The notes beneath the pieces are model-generated. The model did no database searches, was not told where the DNA came from, and worked only from the letters and a program-made list of their open reading frames with translations. From Macrostomum hystrix (Eukaryota; Platyhelminthes; Macrostomidae), in assembly GCA_950097015.1 (NCBI GenBank), contig CATNEN010000039.1, positions 16,276,501-16,340,500 on the forward strand: a stretch of 64,000 bases of DNA, read 5' to 3'. How positions within the stretch are numbered: the first letter of the stretch is position 1; each line of letters opens with the position of its first letter. Positions 1 through 11,380 of the stretch are shown here, piece after piece. Made by a program: the position numbers and the translations under genes.

Positions 1-44
1 GTCAGTCAGTCAGTTAGTCAGTCAGTCAGTCAGTCAGTCAGTCA

Positions 45-87
<43 letters not shown>

Positions 88-204
88 AGTCAGTCAGTCA
101 GTCAGTCAGTCAGTCAGTCAGTCAGTCAGTCAGTCAGTCAGTCAGTCAGTCAGTCAGTCAGTCAGTCAGTCAGTCAGTCAGTCAGTCAGTCAGTCAGTCA
201 TTCA
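1..204. repeat. (GTCA)n tetranucleotide microsatellite
   Basis: About 50 almost perfect copies of a GTCA/CAGT tetranucleotide run from the window edge to the acceptor region of the first visible SLC4 exon at 230. The array lies in the intron upstream of that exon and may continue beyond the window. Confidence 0.97.
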
Positions 205-229
205 GTCAGCCACTGAAACCCCACCTTAG

Positions 230-3200
230 CAGAAAGGCACCAAAAGCGACATCGAGCTTGGCAGAACCTTTGCCACCATCCTGGCTGACGCAGACTTTCG
301 TCAGCGCCTGATGCTGGCGGAGTCTGAGGCCGAGTTCAAGTCAATGATGCAGTCGCACGCGCAGGACCTGGGCGAGGAGCAAAAAATCTACAGGCGGAAA
401 AGTCTGCGAACCAAAGACTTCATGACGCAGGCCTTCAGCTATGTAGGCTGTCTGGGTGTCTGTCCAGGATGTCTGTCTAGGGCGTCTGTCTAGGGTGTCT
501 GTCTGTCCAGGGTGTCTGTCTGTCCAAGCTGTTTTTCTGTCCAGGTTGTCTGTCTAGGGTGTCTGAGTGATCCAGTGTGTCTGTCTGCTCAGCTATTTCA
601 GTCTACACCAGTTAACATCCATTCAAAATTTCAATTTATCCACCAAACATTGCTGCAGGAGAACAGCTGGTTGCTATGCAACGGAATCAAAGCCGATCTT
701 AAACGCAGACTTCGTCACTACCCATCCGACTTCATCGATGGTACGGACCCGAGGGTTGAGACAGCCTAGACTGGATATATTTGGCATTATTTGCACATAA
801 AACAATTGACCGCCTATGGGACACAACATTATGTTTGTTAGCTATCATGTGTCAGAGTTTGAAGTGACTAAGACTTTAGAGAAAGATTATTTTCTACTGA
901 GTAACAATTTTCGCCCTTTGTCACTAATTCCTTCGCTAAAATATCGCCTGTAATTATCACCTAATTAGGCGTCCGCGGGCCGAAAACCATAAAGAAGGTT
1001 TTGTCCACAATATTTTTTCTCTACTTTGCCTGCCTGATGCCGTGCATCGCGTTTGGCGTCCTTAACGACAATCAGACTGATGGAAATATCAGTGAGATTG
1101 TTAATTAAATTGTTTTTCATTTCTTCGAATTGTTACCATAGCAACTAGCATAGCAATTAACAATGCGTCCTCCGACCTGTAAGGTGTCCAGCGAGTGATT
1201 CTCTCTCAGAGCATCGGCGGAGTGACATTCGCTCTGATTGGAGGACAGCCGCTCATAGTCATGCTCACAACTGCACCACTGGCTCTCTACACAAGGAGTG
1301 AGTGGCTGACTCAGTTAAGCGAGTCATTAGTTCGTTTTTTGCATTTCTAGCAGAATTTCTAGAATAGTTATATTTTTTTGTAATATACCTAGATAATGAG
1401 TAAATTACCGGGCTTATGAGTGATTTAATGAGTTTATGAGTGATGTAATTAGTTTATGAGTGATGTAATGAGTTTATGAGTGATGTAATGAGTTTATGAG
1501 TGATGTAATGAGTTTATGAGTGATGTAATGAGTTTATGAGTGATGTATTGAGTTTATGAGCTAGAGAAAGAATTTATGAGTTAGGTTACGAGTTTATGAG
1601 TTAGAAAACTAGTTGATAAGTTAGAAAATGCGTTTATGATTTACAGAAAAAGTTTATGAGTTTTCGAGAGACAGAAAAAGTTGATAAGTGAGTTTACCAG
1701 TAAATGAGTCATATAATATGTATTTTTCAGTAAAATTATGAATTGATGGTTGAGATCGTGAGTTTATGAGTATGCAAAGTAAGTTTGTCATAAAGTTTAC
1801 CATTGTCAACAATAAATAGTGACATTATTTATAACAAAAAATCTGCATTGGCGTTATGAGAATCAGAGATGTAGTGAAATGCTAAAACCAACCTCGAGTT
1901 AATAGTTAATTCTTGTTCATTTGGTTGAGAATAATTAAACGATGAATAATTTAAGCAAAGAAAATTTGTCGAATTCAAATTACCTTGAACTAGGCCACCT
2001 GTTTGCGTGTCGAAGAAAAAATAAATTAAAATTGATTGTTGAAAATTTATTATGAAGTCACGAATCAGCAAGTGAAAAAAAATAGTATTTTATTTAACAA
2101 ATTCTTTCCGCAGTAATCTACGAGATTAGCAGGGATCACAAATTGGACTTCTTTGCACTTTTTGGCTGGGTTGGAGTCTTCAACGCACTGCTGCTACTGC
2201 TGTACTCCAGTGTGGACATGGCCAAGCTCATGCGCTGGTCTACTAGAAGCACAGAGGAAATCTTCGCCTTGTTCATCTCCATCGCATTCATGGTTGAGGC
2301 CTGCAAAAGCGTCTACAAAGGTTTGTCGCTAACGGACCGTCAGCCCTTTACTCCAGCGTTATCTGCCCACTTCGGCACCGTTATCTATACTCTCTACCCA
2401 AACGTTATCCGCCATCTACCCCACCGTTATCTGCGCTCTACTCCAACGTTATCCGCCCTGTACGCTCAACTTTATCCGCCCTCTACCCCACCGTTTTCCG
2501 CCCTCTACCCCAGCGTTATCTGCCCTCTACCCCAGCTTTTTTCGCCATCTACCCACCGTTATCCACCATCTAACTCAACATTTTCCGCCCTCTCCCCCAA
2601 ACGTTATCCGCCCTCTACTCCCCATTATCCACCATCTACCCCATCTTTATCCGCCCCTGCCCCACCGTTACTCGCCCTCTGCCCTAACGTCATCAGACAT
2701 CTGCTTCGCCGTTATCCGCCCTCTACCTAACGTCATCCGCCATCTGCTTCGCCGCTAACCGCCCCAACCCCACCGTTATTCGCCCTCTACCTAATCATCA
2801 TCCGCCCTCTACCTAACTATCATCCGCCCTCTACCTAATTATCATCCGCCCTCTACCTAATCATCATCCGCCCTCTACCTAACTATCATCCGCCCTCTAC
2901 CTAATTATCATCCGCCCTCTACCTAATCATCATCCGCCCTCTACCTAACTATCATCCGCCCTCTACCTAATTATCATCCGCCCTCTACCTAACTATCATC
3001 CGCCCTCTACCTAACTATCATCCGCCCTCTACCTAATTATCATCCGCCCTCTACCTAATTATCATCCGCCCTCTACCTAACTATCATCCGCCCTCTACCC
3101 AATTATCATCCGCCCCCTACCCAATTATCATTCGCTTGGTGCTGTTTTTAAGTGATACTCACTACCATCTGTCATCTCCTAGTTCATAATCGACTTCCGC

Positions 3201-6200
3201 TTTGACTTTCGTCCCAAATTTTCAATCTCTTTAATCTCCGCTTCTTTAAGTTGTCTGCAACAAAAGCAGACGCGCTTGGCACATTTAACAGAACACCTGG
3301 AAAAGCATGTCTAATTAGTTTCTTTTCGCAAAACAGTCGCCACTCTATTTTATCAGTCACCTTCTTTGCGAAACAAAAACTGATCCTTTCCTTTCCTTTA
3401 ATCTTGTATCCAGACTTTTCTATACATTTATTTCTTGAGTCAATCTTCGCATCACACACAAGCACGCACACTTACTAGACACACTTGACTCTTATTTTAA
3501 GCTACTCAAAGATGTCTTTCATAGTTGATGAACACACTTCCTTGGAGCTAGCTGCTAGCAGAGATTTCCTGATTTCCTGCCCTTGACTTGTACAATAGTT
3601 TCACTGCTTTGCTGGCTTCTATCAAATTGTGCGTCAGTTTTTAAGCAAGTAATTTGGATGAATTTCGGGTTTTCAAACTCGGTAACTGTAACTGAGGAAT
3701 TTTCGAAATTATGTTGAATACAGTTTAGCATTATCTTGAAGATCTTCCGAAATGCTCAGAAAAAACTGAATATTCTCACAAAATATTTTCCGAAAGACAT
3801 TCTGATGTATTCTCAAAATCCTACATTGGACTCACAAAATCCTCATGAAAAGCTAGAAAAATACTCCCTACAGATCAACCTTTAAAACATCCCAAAATCC
3901 TCCTGAAGAATTCCCTAAGTCCTCCTGAGGAATTCCCTAAATCCTCCTGAAGATTTCCTAAAATCCTCCTGAAGAATTCCCTAAATTCTCATGAGGAATT
4001 CCCTAAATCCTCCTGAAGAATTTCCTAAATCCTCCTGAAGAATTCCCTAAATCCTCCTGAAGAATTTCCTAAATCCTCCTGAAGAATTCCCTAAATCCTC
4101 CTGAAGATTTCCTAAATCCTCATGAGGAATTCCCTAAATCCTCCTGAAGAATTCCCGAAATAATCCTGAAGCATGCCCTAAATCCTAATGAGGAATTCCT
4201 GCCAATCCGCCTGAAGAATTCCTGTTAATCCTCCTGAAGAATTACTCCCGATTCTCCTGAAGAATTTCCTAAATCTACCTGAAGGATTGCTCCTGAACCT
4301 CCTGAAGAATTTACTAAAAAGTTCTAAAGAATTCCTGCCAATAACCTTGAAGAATTTCCTGAATATTCCTGAAGAATTACCGAAATCCTCTAAAATCCCC
4401 CAAACTCTCAGAGTTCCAGAAGAACTACTTCTGCAGCAACCAGTCGTCAGTTGCTTCAGCAGCGACTGACTCCAACTACTCGATGACCGAGTTTTCTCTG
4501 CATTCAATCGTCAATAACAGTAGCAACGACATAATCCAAGCTGGCACTGCGGCCTGTCAGAGGGACATCAGCATCCTGTTTCTGCTGCTGTGCGCTGGAA
4601 CCGTGTTCCTATCCATGTACCTACTAAACTTCACCAAAACGTGAGCCCAATTTGCCGGGATGTGAGGCTGCCTGAGATACTGCCCAGCTGGCTGAACTTT
4701 ACAACCATTAAAGTTCATTCATTAAAGTTCAGTCATTACCCACCATTCACCATCTGTATGTTTGGTCATTACCCACCATTCACCATCTGTATGTTTGGTC
4801 ATTACTCACCATTCACCATCTGTATGTTTAGTCATTACCCACCATTCACCATCTGTATGTTTGGTCATTACCCACCATTCACCATCTGTATGTTTGGTCA
4901 TTACTCACCATTCACCATCTGTATGTTTAGTCATTACCCACCATTCACCATCTGTATGTTTGGTCATTACCCATCATTCACCATCTGAATGTTTGGTCAT
5001 TACCCATCATTCACCATCTGTTTGTTTGGTCATTACCCACCATTCACCATCTGTATGTTTGGTCATTACTCACCATTCACCATCTGTATGTTTAGTCATT
5101 ACCCACCATTCACCATCTGTATGTTTGGTCATTACCCACCATTCACCATCTGTTTGTTTGGTCATTACCCACCATTCACCATCTGTTTGTTTGGTCATTA
5201 CCCATCATTCACCAATATGTTTGTTTGGTCATTACCCACCATTCACCATCTGTTTGTTTGGTCATTACCCACCATTCACCATCTGTATGTTTGGTCATTA
5301 CCCACCATTCACCATCTGTTTGTTTGGTCATTACCCATCATTCACCAATATGTTTGTTTGGTCATTACCCACCATTCACCATCTGTTTGTTTGGTCATTA
5401 CCCATCATTCACCAATATGTTTGGTCATTTCCCCTAATCCACAAATCGGTTGGTTTGGTCATTACCCTTAAATTATTATTTGTATATTTTATCAGTATCA
5501 TTATCATCTTTTATTAAGGATTATATCATCCCGCTATGATCATTGTTATGTTCATTGTCTTTTTTTAGGTTGAAGCAACTGACAAATGGAAACATTTTTT
5601 CTCGCAGAAGAACATGCATTTTTTGAAATTATCGATTTTCTCACCCTTTGAAATCGGAAGCAGCAAGTTTACTTGAAAAACGCAAAATTTTCACTAAAAC
5701 CTACTCAGGCCCTACTTAAACCGGGCGAAACGGGAACTAATGGCAGATTTCTCTTTGCCAGTTGCTGTACTGGTCATGTCCTTCTGCGGAACCTACCTCT
5801 TCAAGGATGTTCAGCGTGAGTACACTGAAGAGCTGCTTGATCATATTTAACAGGAAATTGTTTGCAAAACATTTTTCTAGGGATTAGTGCAATAGAGTTT
5901 GACAGCCATGGTTCGATTAAAAACTATGTGGATTATTCGATACTATAAAGTACAAAAAACATGCTGCTGAAATACATGCAGCAATCAGATTCTAATCAAA
6001 GCAAAATGCAAATTCGACTGTCTTTTTTGTTGAAAAAAAATTAACATTTTCTGAGCTTTTTTAAATCCTCTAGAATGCAGACTAGTCATCGATGAAATTG
6101 CGGGCCTTTACTTGCATATCACCTTTCGATAGTAAATTGGAGAGCATTTTAAAATAAAGATTTGCTTTCTTCTGCTTTGATATAAAACTAATTATGAAGA

Positions 6201-9200
6201 AAGAAGAAACCTTAGAGTACAAAAATTCTACCGCCCACGCATGGGAGAATGACTAAACAATCTCTATAAGAATCCAAAAATTCCCAACTATTGCTGATTT
6301 ATGTAAAAGTCAGCAACCCACTCTACAATGCACCAACTCCCCCTAAATGTCGCCCATTAAGCCTAAAAAGTCGTCCACCAACCTCTTGAGTCCAAACATC
6401 CACCCGAAAAGTCATCCACCAATCCCATTAGAGGCCCACCCACCCCAAAAGTCGTCCACCAAGCCCGAAAGTGGCCCACCAACCCCAAAAATCATCCACC
6501 CAACCCATTAGTGGCCCACCCACCCCAAAAGTCGTCCACTAAGCCCGAAAGTGGTCCACAAACCCCAAAAATCATCCACCCACCCCATTGGCTGCCCACC
6601 CACCCCAAAAGTCGTCTACCAAGCCCGAAAGTGGTCCACAAACTCCAAAAATCATCCACCCACCCCATTGGCGGCCCACCCAACCCACAAGTCGTCCACA
6701 AAGTCCAAAATTGGCCCACCAACCCCAAAAATCATCCACCCACCCCATTAGTGACCCACCCACCCCAAAAGTCGTCCACTAAGCCCGAAAGTGGCCCACC
6801 AACCCCAAAAATCATCCACTCACCCCATTGGCGGCCCACCCAACCCACAAGTCGTCCACTAAGCCCGAAAGTGGTCCACAAACTCCAAAAATCATCCACC
6901 CACCCCATTGGCTGCCCACCCACCCCAAAAGTCGTCTACCAAGCCCGAAAGTGGCCCACCAACCCCAAAAATCATCCACCCACCCCATTAGTGGCCCACC
7001 CACCCCAAAAGTTGTCCACTAAGCCCGTAAGTGGCCCACCAACCCCAAAAATCATCCACCCAACCCATTAGTGGCCCACCCACCCCAAAAGTCGTCTACC
7101 AAGCACGAAAGTGGTCCACAAACTCCAAAAATCATCCACCCACCCCATTGGCTGCCCACCCACCCCAAAAGTCGTCCACTAAGCCCGAAAGTGGCCCACC
7201 AACCCCAAAAATCATCCACCCAACCCATTAGTGGCCCACCCACCCCAAAAGTCGTCCACTAAGCCCGAAAGTGGCCCACCAACCCCAAAAATCATCCACC
7301 CAACCCATTCGTGGCCCACCCACCCCAAAAGTCGTCCACTAAGCCCGAAAGTGGCCCACCAACCCCAAAAATCATCCACCCAACCCATTCGTGGCCCACC
7401 CACCCCAAAAGTCGTCCACTAAGCCCGAAAGTGGCCCACCAACCCCAAAAATCATCCACCCAACCCATTAGTGGCCCACCCACCCCAAAAGTCGTCCACC
7501 AAGCCGAAGAGTGGCCCAGCATCCCGAAAAGTCATCCAACAACCTCAAAAGTGGCACAACCACCCCAAAATTAAAAGTGGTCCTCTCATCGCAAGAGTTG
7601 CAGATTCACCTTAAAAATCGCTCACATACTTTCCCGCACTTTCTCTAAAGTGGAAAAATTCCAGTGCGAGTCAATCGTGAAAGTTCGCTTCACAATCGCC
7701 ACCCCCCTGCCCGCGTCGGCCATCCTGGGCGCTTTCGGATTGGCCATTCCTCTGTCAATGCTGTTCTTCATGGACCAGAACATCAGCTCGGCTATGGTCA
7801 ACAATCCCACTAACAAGTAAGGAGGTTAATTTCCTTTTTTAATTGCTATAGAATGCCGAGGCGCCTATTCTACTGAGAGTAAAGTAGATATAATATAATA
7901 TTTATTAGTTTAGAAAACATTCTTTGAGAACACATTCTTTGAGAACACATTCTTTGAGAACACATACTTTGAGAACACATTCTATGAGAACACATTCTTT
8001 GAGAACACATTCTATTAGAACACATTCTTTGAGAACACATTCTTTGAGAACACATTCTTTGAGAACACATTCTTTGAGAACACATACTTTGAGAACACAT
8101 ACTTTGAGAACACATTCTTTGAGAACACATTCTTTGAGAACACATTGTTTGAGAACACATTCTTTGAGAACACATTCTTTGAGAACACATACTTTGAGAA
8201 CACATTCTATGAGAACACATTCTTTGAGAACACATTCTTTGAGAACACATTCTTTGAGAACACATTCTTTGAGAACACATTCTATGAGAACACATTCTTT
8301 GAGAACACATTCTTTGAGAACACATTCTTTGAGAACACATTCTTTGAGAACACATTCTATGAGAACACATTCTTTGAGAACACATTCTTTGAGAACACAT
8401 TCTTTGAGAACACATTCTTTGAGAACACATACTTTGAGAACACATTTTATGAGAACACATTCTTTGAGAACACATTCTATGAGAACACATTCTTTGAGAA
8501 CACATTCTTTGAGAACACATTCTTTGAGAATACATTCTTTAAAAACACAAACTTTGAGAACACATTCCTTGAGAAAGAATTTTGAATATACTTCGATAAT
8601 AAAACGTTGATTAACTGAATACAAAACTACTCAGGCTGAAGAAAGGCTCAGCTTATCACCTGGACCTGTTGGCGGTCGCGTTAATCAACGGCTGCCTGTC
8701 CTGCCTGGGACTGCCCTGGCTGCATGGCGCACTGCCGCATTCGCCACTGCACGTGAAGGCGCTGGCCGACTTGGAGGAGCGAATCGATCTTGGACAGCAT
8801 GTGCAGCAGACGTGCGTCTTGCTTTTATTAGAGTCTTTTATTAGAATGGGGAATTTTCCTGTCTGACTTTCTTTGTTAACTCTTTGGTAAAAGGATTTCC
8901 CTTGAATTTTTTCTGGGATTTCTCGCAATGCTTACTGAAGGATTTTTCTCTTGTTTGTGATTTTCTGGGATATCCTGTCATGTTGATTATGGGATTCCAC
9001 AAAATTTCGTTTTTGTCTGGGATTTGCCTTGCTATTTGGGATTCCCCTTGCTTTTTTTTCTGGGAATTCCCGTCATGTACATTCTAGTGGCTGGTGCCTT
9101 TTTGGGAATTCCCGTCATGTACATTCTAGTGGCTGGTGCTTTTTCTTGGAATTCCTGCAACGCTTACTGTGAGAGTTTTTTTGGGATTTCCAGACATTGT

Positions 9201-10750
9201 CATTCTGGGATCGCCCTTACTTTTTATATTATAGGATTTCCCGCACTAATCTATTATGGATAAGGGATTCCCTTTGCTAGTGCCTTTTTAGGATTTACCA
9301 ATGTTTTCCCTTCAATGTAATTCCCATTGTCTTTGGGATTCTCTGTTGCTTTTGTGATATCTTCACATGTACACCTGTTTTACTTCAGGGAATGAGAGCA
9401 TTAAAGTTTTATTTATATTATATTGCTTTCGGGTCTGATCCGAAAAGCTTAACGGGATTTCCCGTCAAAAAATCTATTTTTAACTTACCCCCATCCTCAG
9501 GGTGGTGCGCGTACGTGAGACTCGCATCACTGGCATCCTGGCCAACACCATGGTCGGCTTATCGCTGCTGATGTGCCCGCAGCCTCTAAACTTCATTCCA
9601 GTGCCGGTTCTTAACGGTCTGTTTGTCTGCATGGCCATCACCTCCGTAATGGGAAACCAGCTGTTTGAAAGAATTCTACTACTATTCACTGAACAGGTTG
9701 GCGGCTTAGAATGCTTTTAAAATCTTGTCAACAAGGCAGTAAAATTCTGACACTCGACACGCACCCCATTTCTCACCTCCCAGGCGGCCTACCCGCCGTC
9801 TCACTACCTGCGCCGTGTGCCGCAGCGGAAAGTACACATTTTCACTCTCCTTCAGCTGCTGCAGTTGGCTGGTCTGTGCGCCTTTGGGTTCAGCGCCGTC
9901 GCCTACACCAAGATGGTGTTCCCGGTGCTGCTGCTGCTGCAGTTGCCTATCAGGTTTGACTGTTTTTTAGAAAACTTTGAAAGGATTAATATATGATTAA
10001 GAGAGAAACATAGCATTTAAAATGTTTCTAACTCAAGCTATAAGGAAAATGAGCACCATGTTTTTTAATATTAGCTGCGTAAATGTTCTTAGAATATTCT
10101 TGTTCTTAGAATATTATTGTAAATATTCTTAGAATATTATTGTAAATATTCTTAGAATATTCTTGTAAATATTCTTAGAATATTCTTGTAAATATTCTTA
10201 GAATATTCTTGTAAATATTCTTAGAATATTCTTGTAAATATTCTTAGAATATTCTTGTAAATATTCTTAGAATATTCTTGTAAATATTCTTAGAATATTC
10301 TTGTAAATATTCTTGGAAACTAGTAAATATAGTTAGAACGCGCATGCCCATATTTTTGTAGTTTCTTGGAAACTGACCACGATAGGTTCACGAAAAAATG
10401 AATACATTACGATTTCTAGAAAGGATCGGTAAAACAGATCAATTTTGTCAAATTTGCAGTTCTGACGAACTACTCAGAGGCGTTTTAAATTTAACGCCTC
10501 GTGTTCCATAAACGAATAAGGACAGAATAGAAACTAAAAAAATTTCCTTTACAAATGGAATTATATTTTAGGTTAGTTTATTTTTAGAAGGAGTTTTTCT
10601 GCAAACATTGAAAACATAAGGAAATCTACCACTCTATTAGAAAGAAAATCTGACTTCGTCATGTCCACTTAAAACCCTTTTTTAAGACACCTACTAATTC
10701 CGAAATTAATTGACGAGAACTACTTGGAGGCACTAGACAAGCCTATGTGA
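230..10750 (+). CDS. SLC4A11-like: SLC4A11-like (BTR1/NaBC1-type) membrane transporter, 5'-partial, 12 exons
   Basis: Plasma-membrane solute carrier of the SLC4 (bicarbonate transporter) superfamily. The closest remembered match is SLC4A11, linked to H+/OH-, NH3 or borate-coupled transport. Exons: 230-442, 659-740, 969-1091, 1184-1297, 2114-2320, 4460-4640, 5709-5815, 7651-7816, 8635-8811, 9501-9696, 9784-9953, 10687-10750 (TGA). They sum to 1800 nt in continuous phase (599 aa), which supports the borders. Exon 1 is the end of the cytoplasmic N-domain ([17 protein letters not shown]). Exons 3-12 give the membrane domain, with [79 protein letters not shown] and [16 protein letters not shown], then a short tail ending ALDKPM. 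The exon 1 reading frame is open at its start, so the initiator and most of the N-domain lie upstream. Transport substrate is inferred from the family only. Introns hold unrelated minisatellites. Confidence 0.93.
443..560. repeat. GTGTCTGTCTG-type degenerate minisatellite at the 5' end of SLC4 intron 1
   Basis: Imperfect repeats built on GTGTCTGTCTGTCCAGG begin immediately at the 5' splice site of the first visible exon, so the donor GT itself looks like part of the first unit. Confidence 0.7.
1405..1700. repeat. 20-bp minisatellite in SLC4 intron 4
   Basis: Unit GAGTTTATGAGTGATGTAAT. The copies are near-perfect from about 1430 to 1560 and then decay into shorter GAGTTTATGAG fragments to about 1700. 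The array starts about 110 nt after the donor at 1298. Confidence 0.9.
2335..3135. repeat. 22-bp minisatellite in SLC4 intron 5
   Basis: Copies of an ATCCGCCCTCTACCTAAYTATC unit. They are irregular at first (CCCTCTACCCCACCGTTAT variants) and homogeneous from about 2790 on. The array starts within about 20 nt of the donor at 2321. It leaves a frame open on the + strand that continues the exon, but that tail is only translated repeat. Confidence 0.93.
3885..4400. repeat. ~21-bp degenerate minisatellite in SLC4 intron 5, upstream of exon 6
   Basis: Repeats of AATCCTCCTGAAGAATTCCCT with many substitutions. This is a second array in the same intron, unrelated to the 22-bp array at its 5' end. Confidence 0.88.
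4735..5465. repeat. 33-bp minisatellite in SLC4 intron 6
   Basis: About 22 copies of a 33-bp unit containing CATTACCCACCATTCACCAT followed by CTGTATGTTTGGT. Because 33 is a multiple of 3, several frames stay open throughout, which produces long spurious ORFs. Confidence 0.96.
6370..7570. repeat. 40/80-bp higher-order minisatellite in SLC4 intron 7
   Basis: The basic ~40-bp motif (GTGGCCCACCCACCCCAAAA, then a GTCGTCCACTAAGCCCGAAA-like half) is organised as ~80-bp dimers. About 14 dimers are present, with block-wise variants (CCCATTGG versus CCCATTAG). Both strands show long open frames as a by-product of the composition. Confidence 0.95.
7915..8575. repeat. 15-bp minisatellite in SLC4 intron 8
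   Basis: About 44 copies of TTCTTTGAGAACACA with a few single-base variants (TACTTTG, TTCTATG, TTCTATT). It starts about 95 nt after the donor at 7817 and ends about 60 nt before exon 9. A 15-bp period gives open frames on both strands that are not genes. Confidence 0.97.
8890..9470. repeat. Degenerate GGGATTCCC-type repeats in SLC4 intron 9
   Basis: Irregular repetition of GGGATTTCC/GGAATTCCCGTC words fills the intron. One exact tandem pair with a 42-bp period starts at about 9061 and 9103 (each copy contains CCCGTCATGTACATTCTAGT). Confidence 0.75.
10085..10320. repeat. 23-bp minisatellite in SLC4 intron 11
   Basis: About ten copies of an AT-rich 23-bp unit (TTCTTAGAATATTCTTGTAA plus ATA). 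The array starts about 130 nt downstream of the donor at 9954. Confidence 0.93.
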
Positions 10751-11380
10751 CGTTTCGTCAGACATCCTGCGTTATAAGCTAGCGAAACGCACCAAGTGCA
10801 AACCGAAGAGCTGAAGAAGAGAGTCAACTCAACATTAAAATACACACAGGTCAACACCAAGCTCTTAGCGCCATTTTTTCCGGAACCATAAAAACAGTTT
10901 ACGTGGCAAATCGCTAAAAAACTTACCACAACAAGCCGCAAGCCGGCAGGAAAACTCCAAACAGTTATTTTTTGAACGAATTTATTTGTCTGTAATTTCT
11001 CGAACGTGTCTACCTAGCTGTCAGTTTTTATTGTCTACTTTTCTATACATTGTGTTCATTTTATTCGTTCTATCACACACACATCTTCTTATATTTTGTA
11101 ACTTTTTTTAAAGTAAAGCACACTGACAAAAGCCTGTCGATCACTTTTAGTTCAGAAGTAAGCACACTTAAAAAAACTGCACTTATGCTGTTCCCTGATA
11201 GCAATTCCTAATATCATCTCGATGAAATAAATCTGGTACTAAAGCTCGAATATTTGTGTGAGCAATCAAAAGAATATTTTGCTAATTCAATTGCAAAATT
11301 GAACTCAATGAAGACTCTAAAGAATTGTGAGATTGTCAGAACACGATAATAAAATGACAATTATTTTAACGTATTAAACA
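10751..11380. other. SLC4 3' flank, no gene seen
   Basis: This follows the SLC4 stop codon and holds the presumed 3' UTR. An AATAAA at about 11226 is a possible polyadenylation signal, but it is ~475 nt from the stop and unproven. I see no coding region. Confidence 0.5.

Noticed and set aside
4735..5517. Long overlapping plus-strand ORFs rich in [11 protein letters not shown] or [11 protein letters not shown]
   Set aside because: They are three-frame readings of a 33-bp intronic minisatellite whose period is a multiple of 3; they lie between proven SLC4 exons.
6490..7574. Pro/Lys-rich and Trp/Gly-rich ORFs on both strands
   Set aside because: Both strands are open over the same 40/80-bp repeat in SLC4 intron 7, so openness comes from composition, not coding.
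7870..8624. CSQRM, VLKE and RTHSL repeat ORFs
   Set aside because: Translations of a 15-bp minisatellite; open in several frames on both strands.
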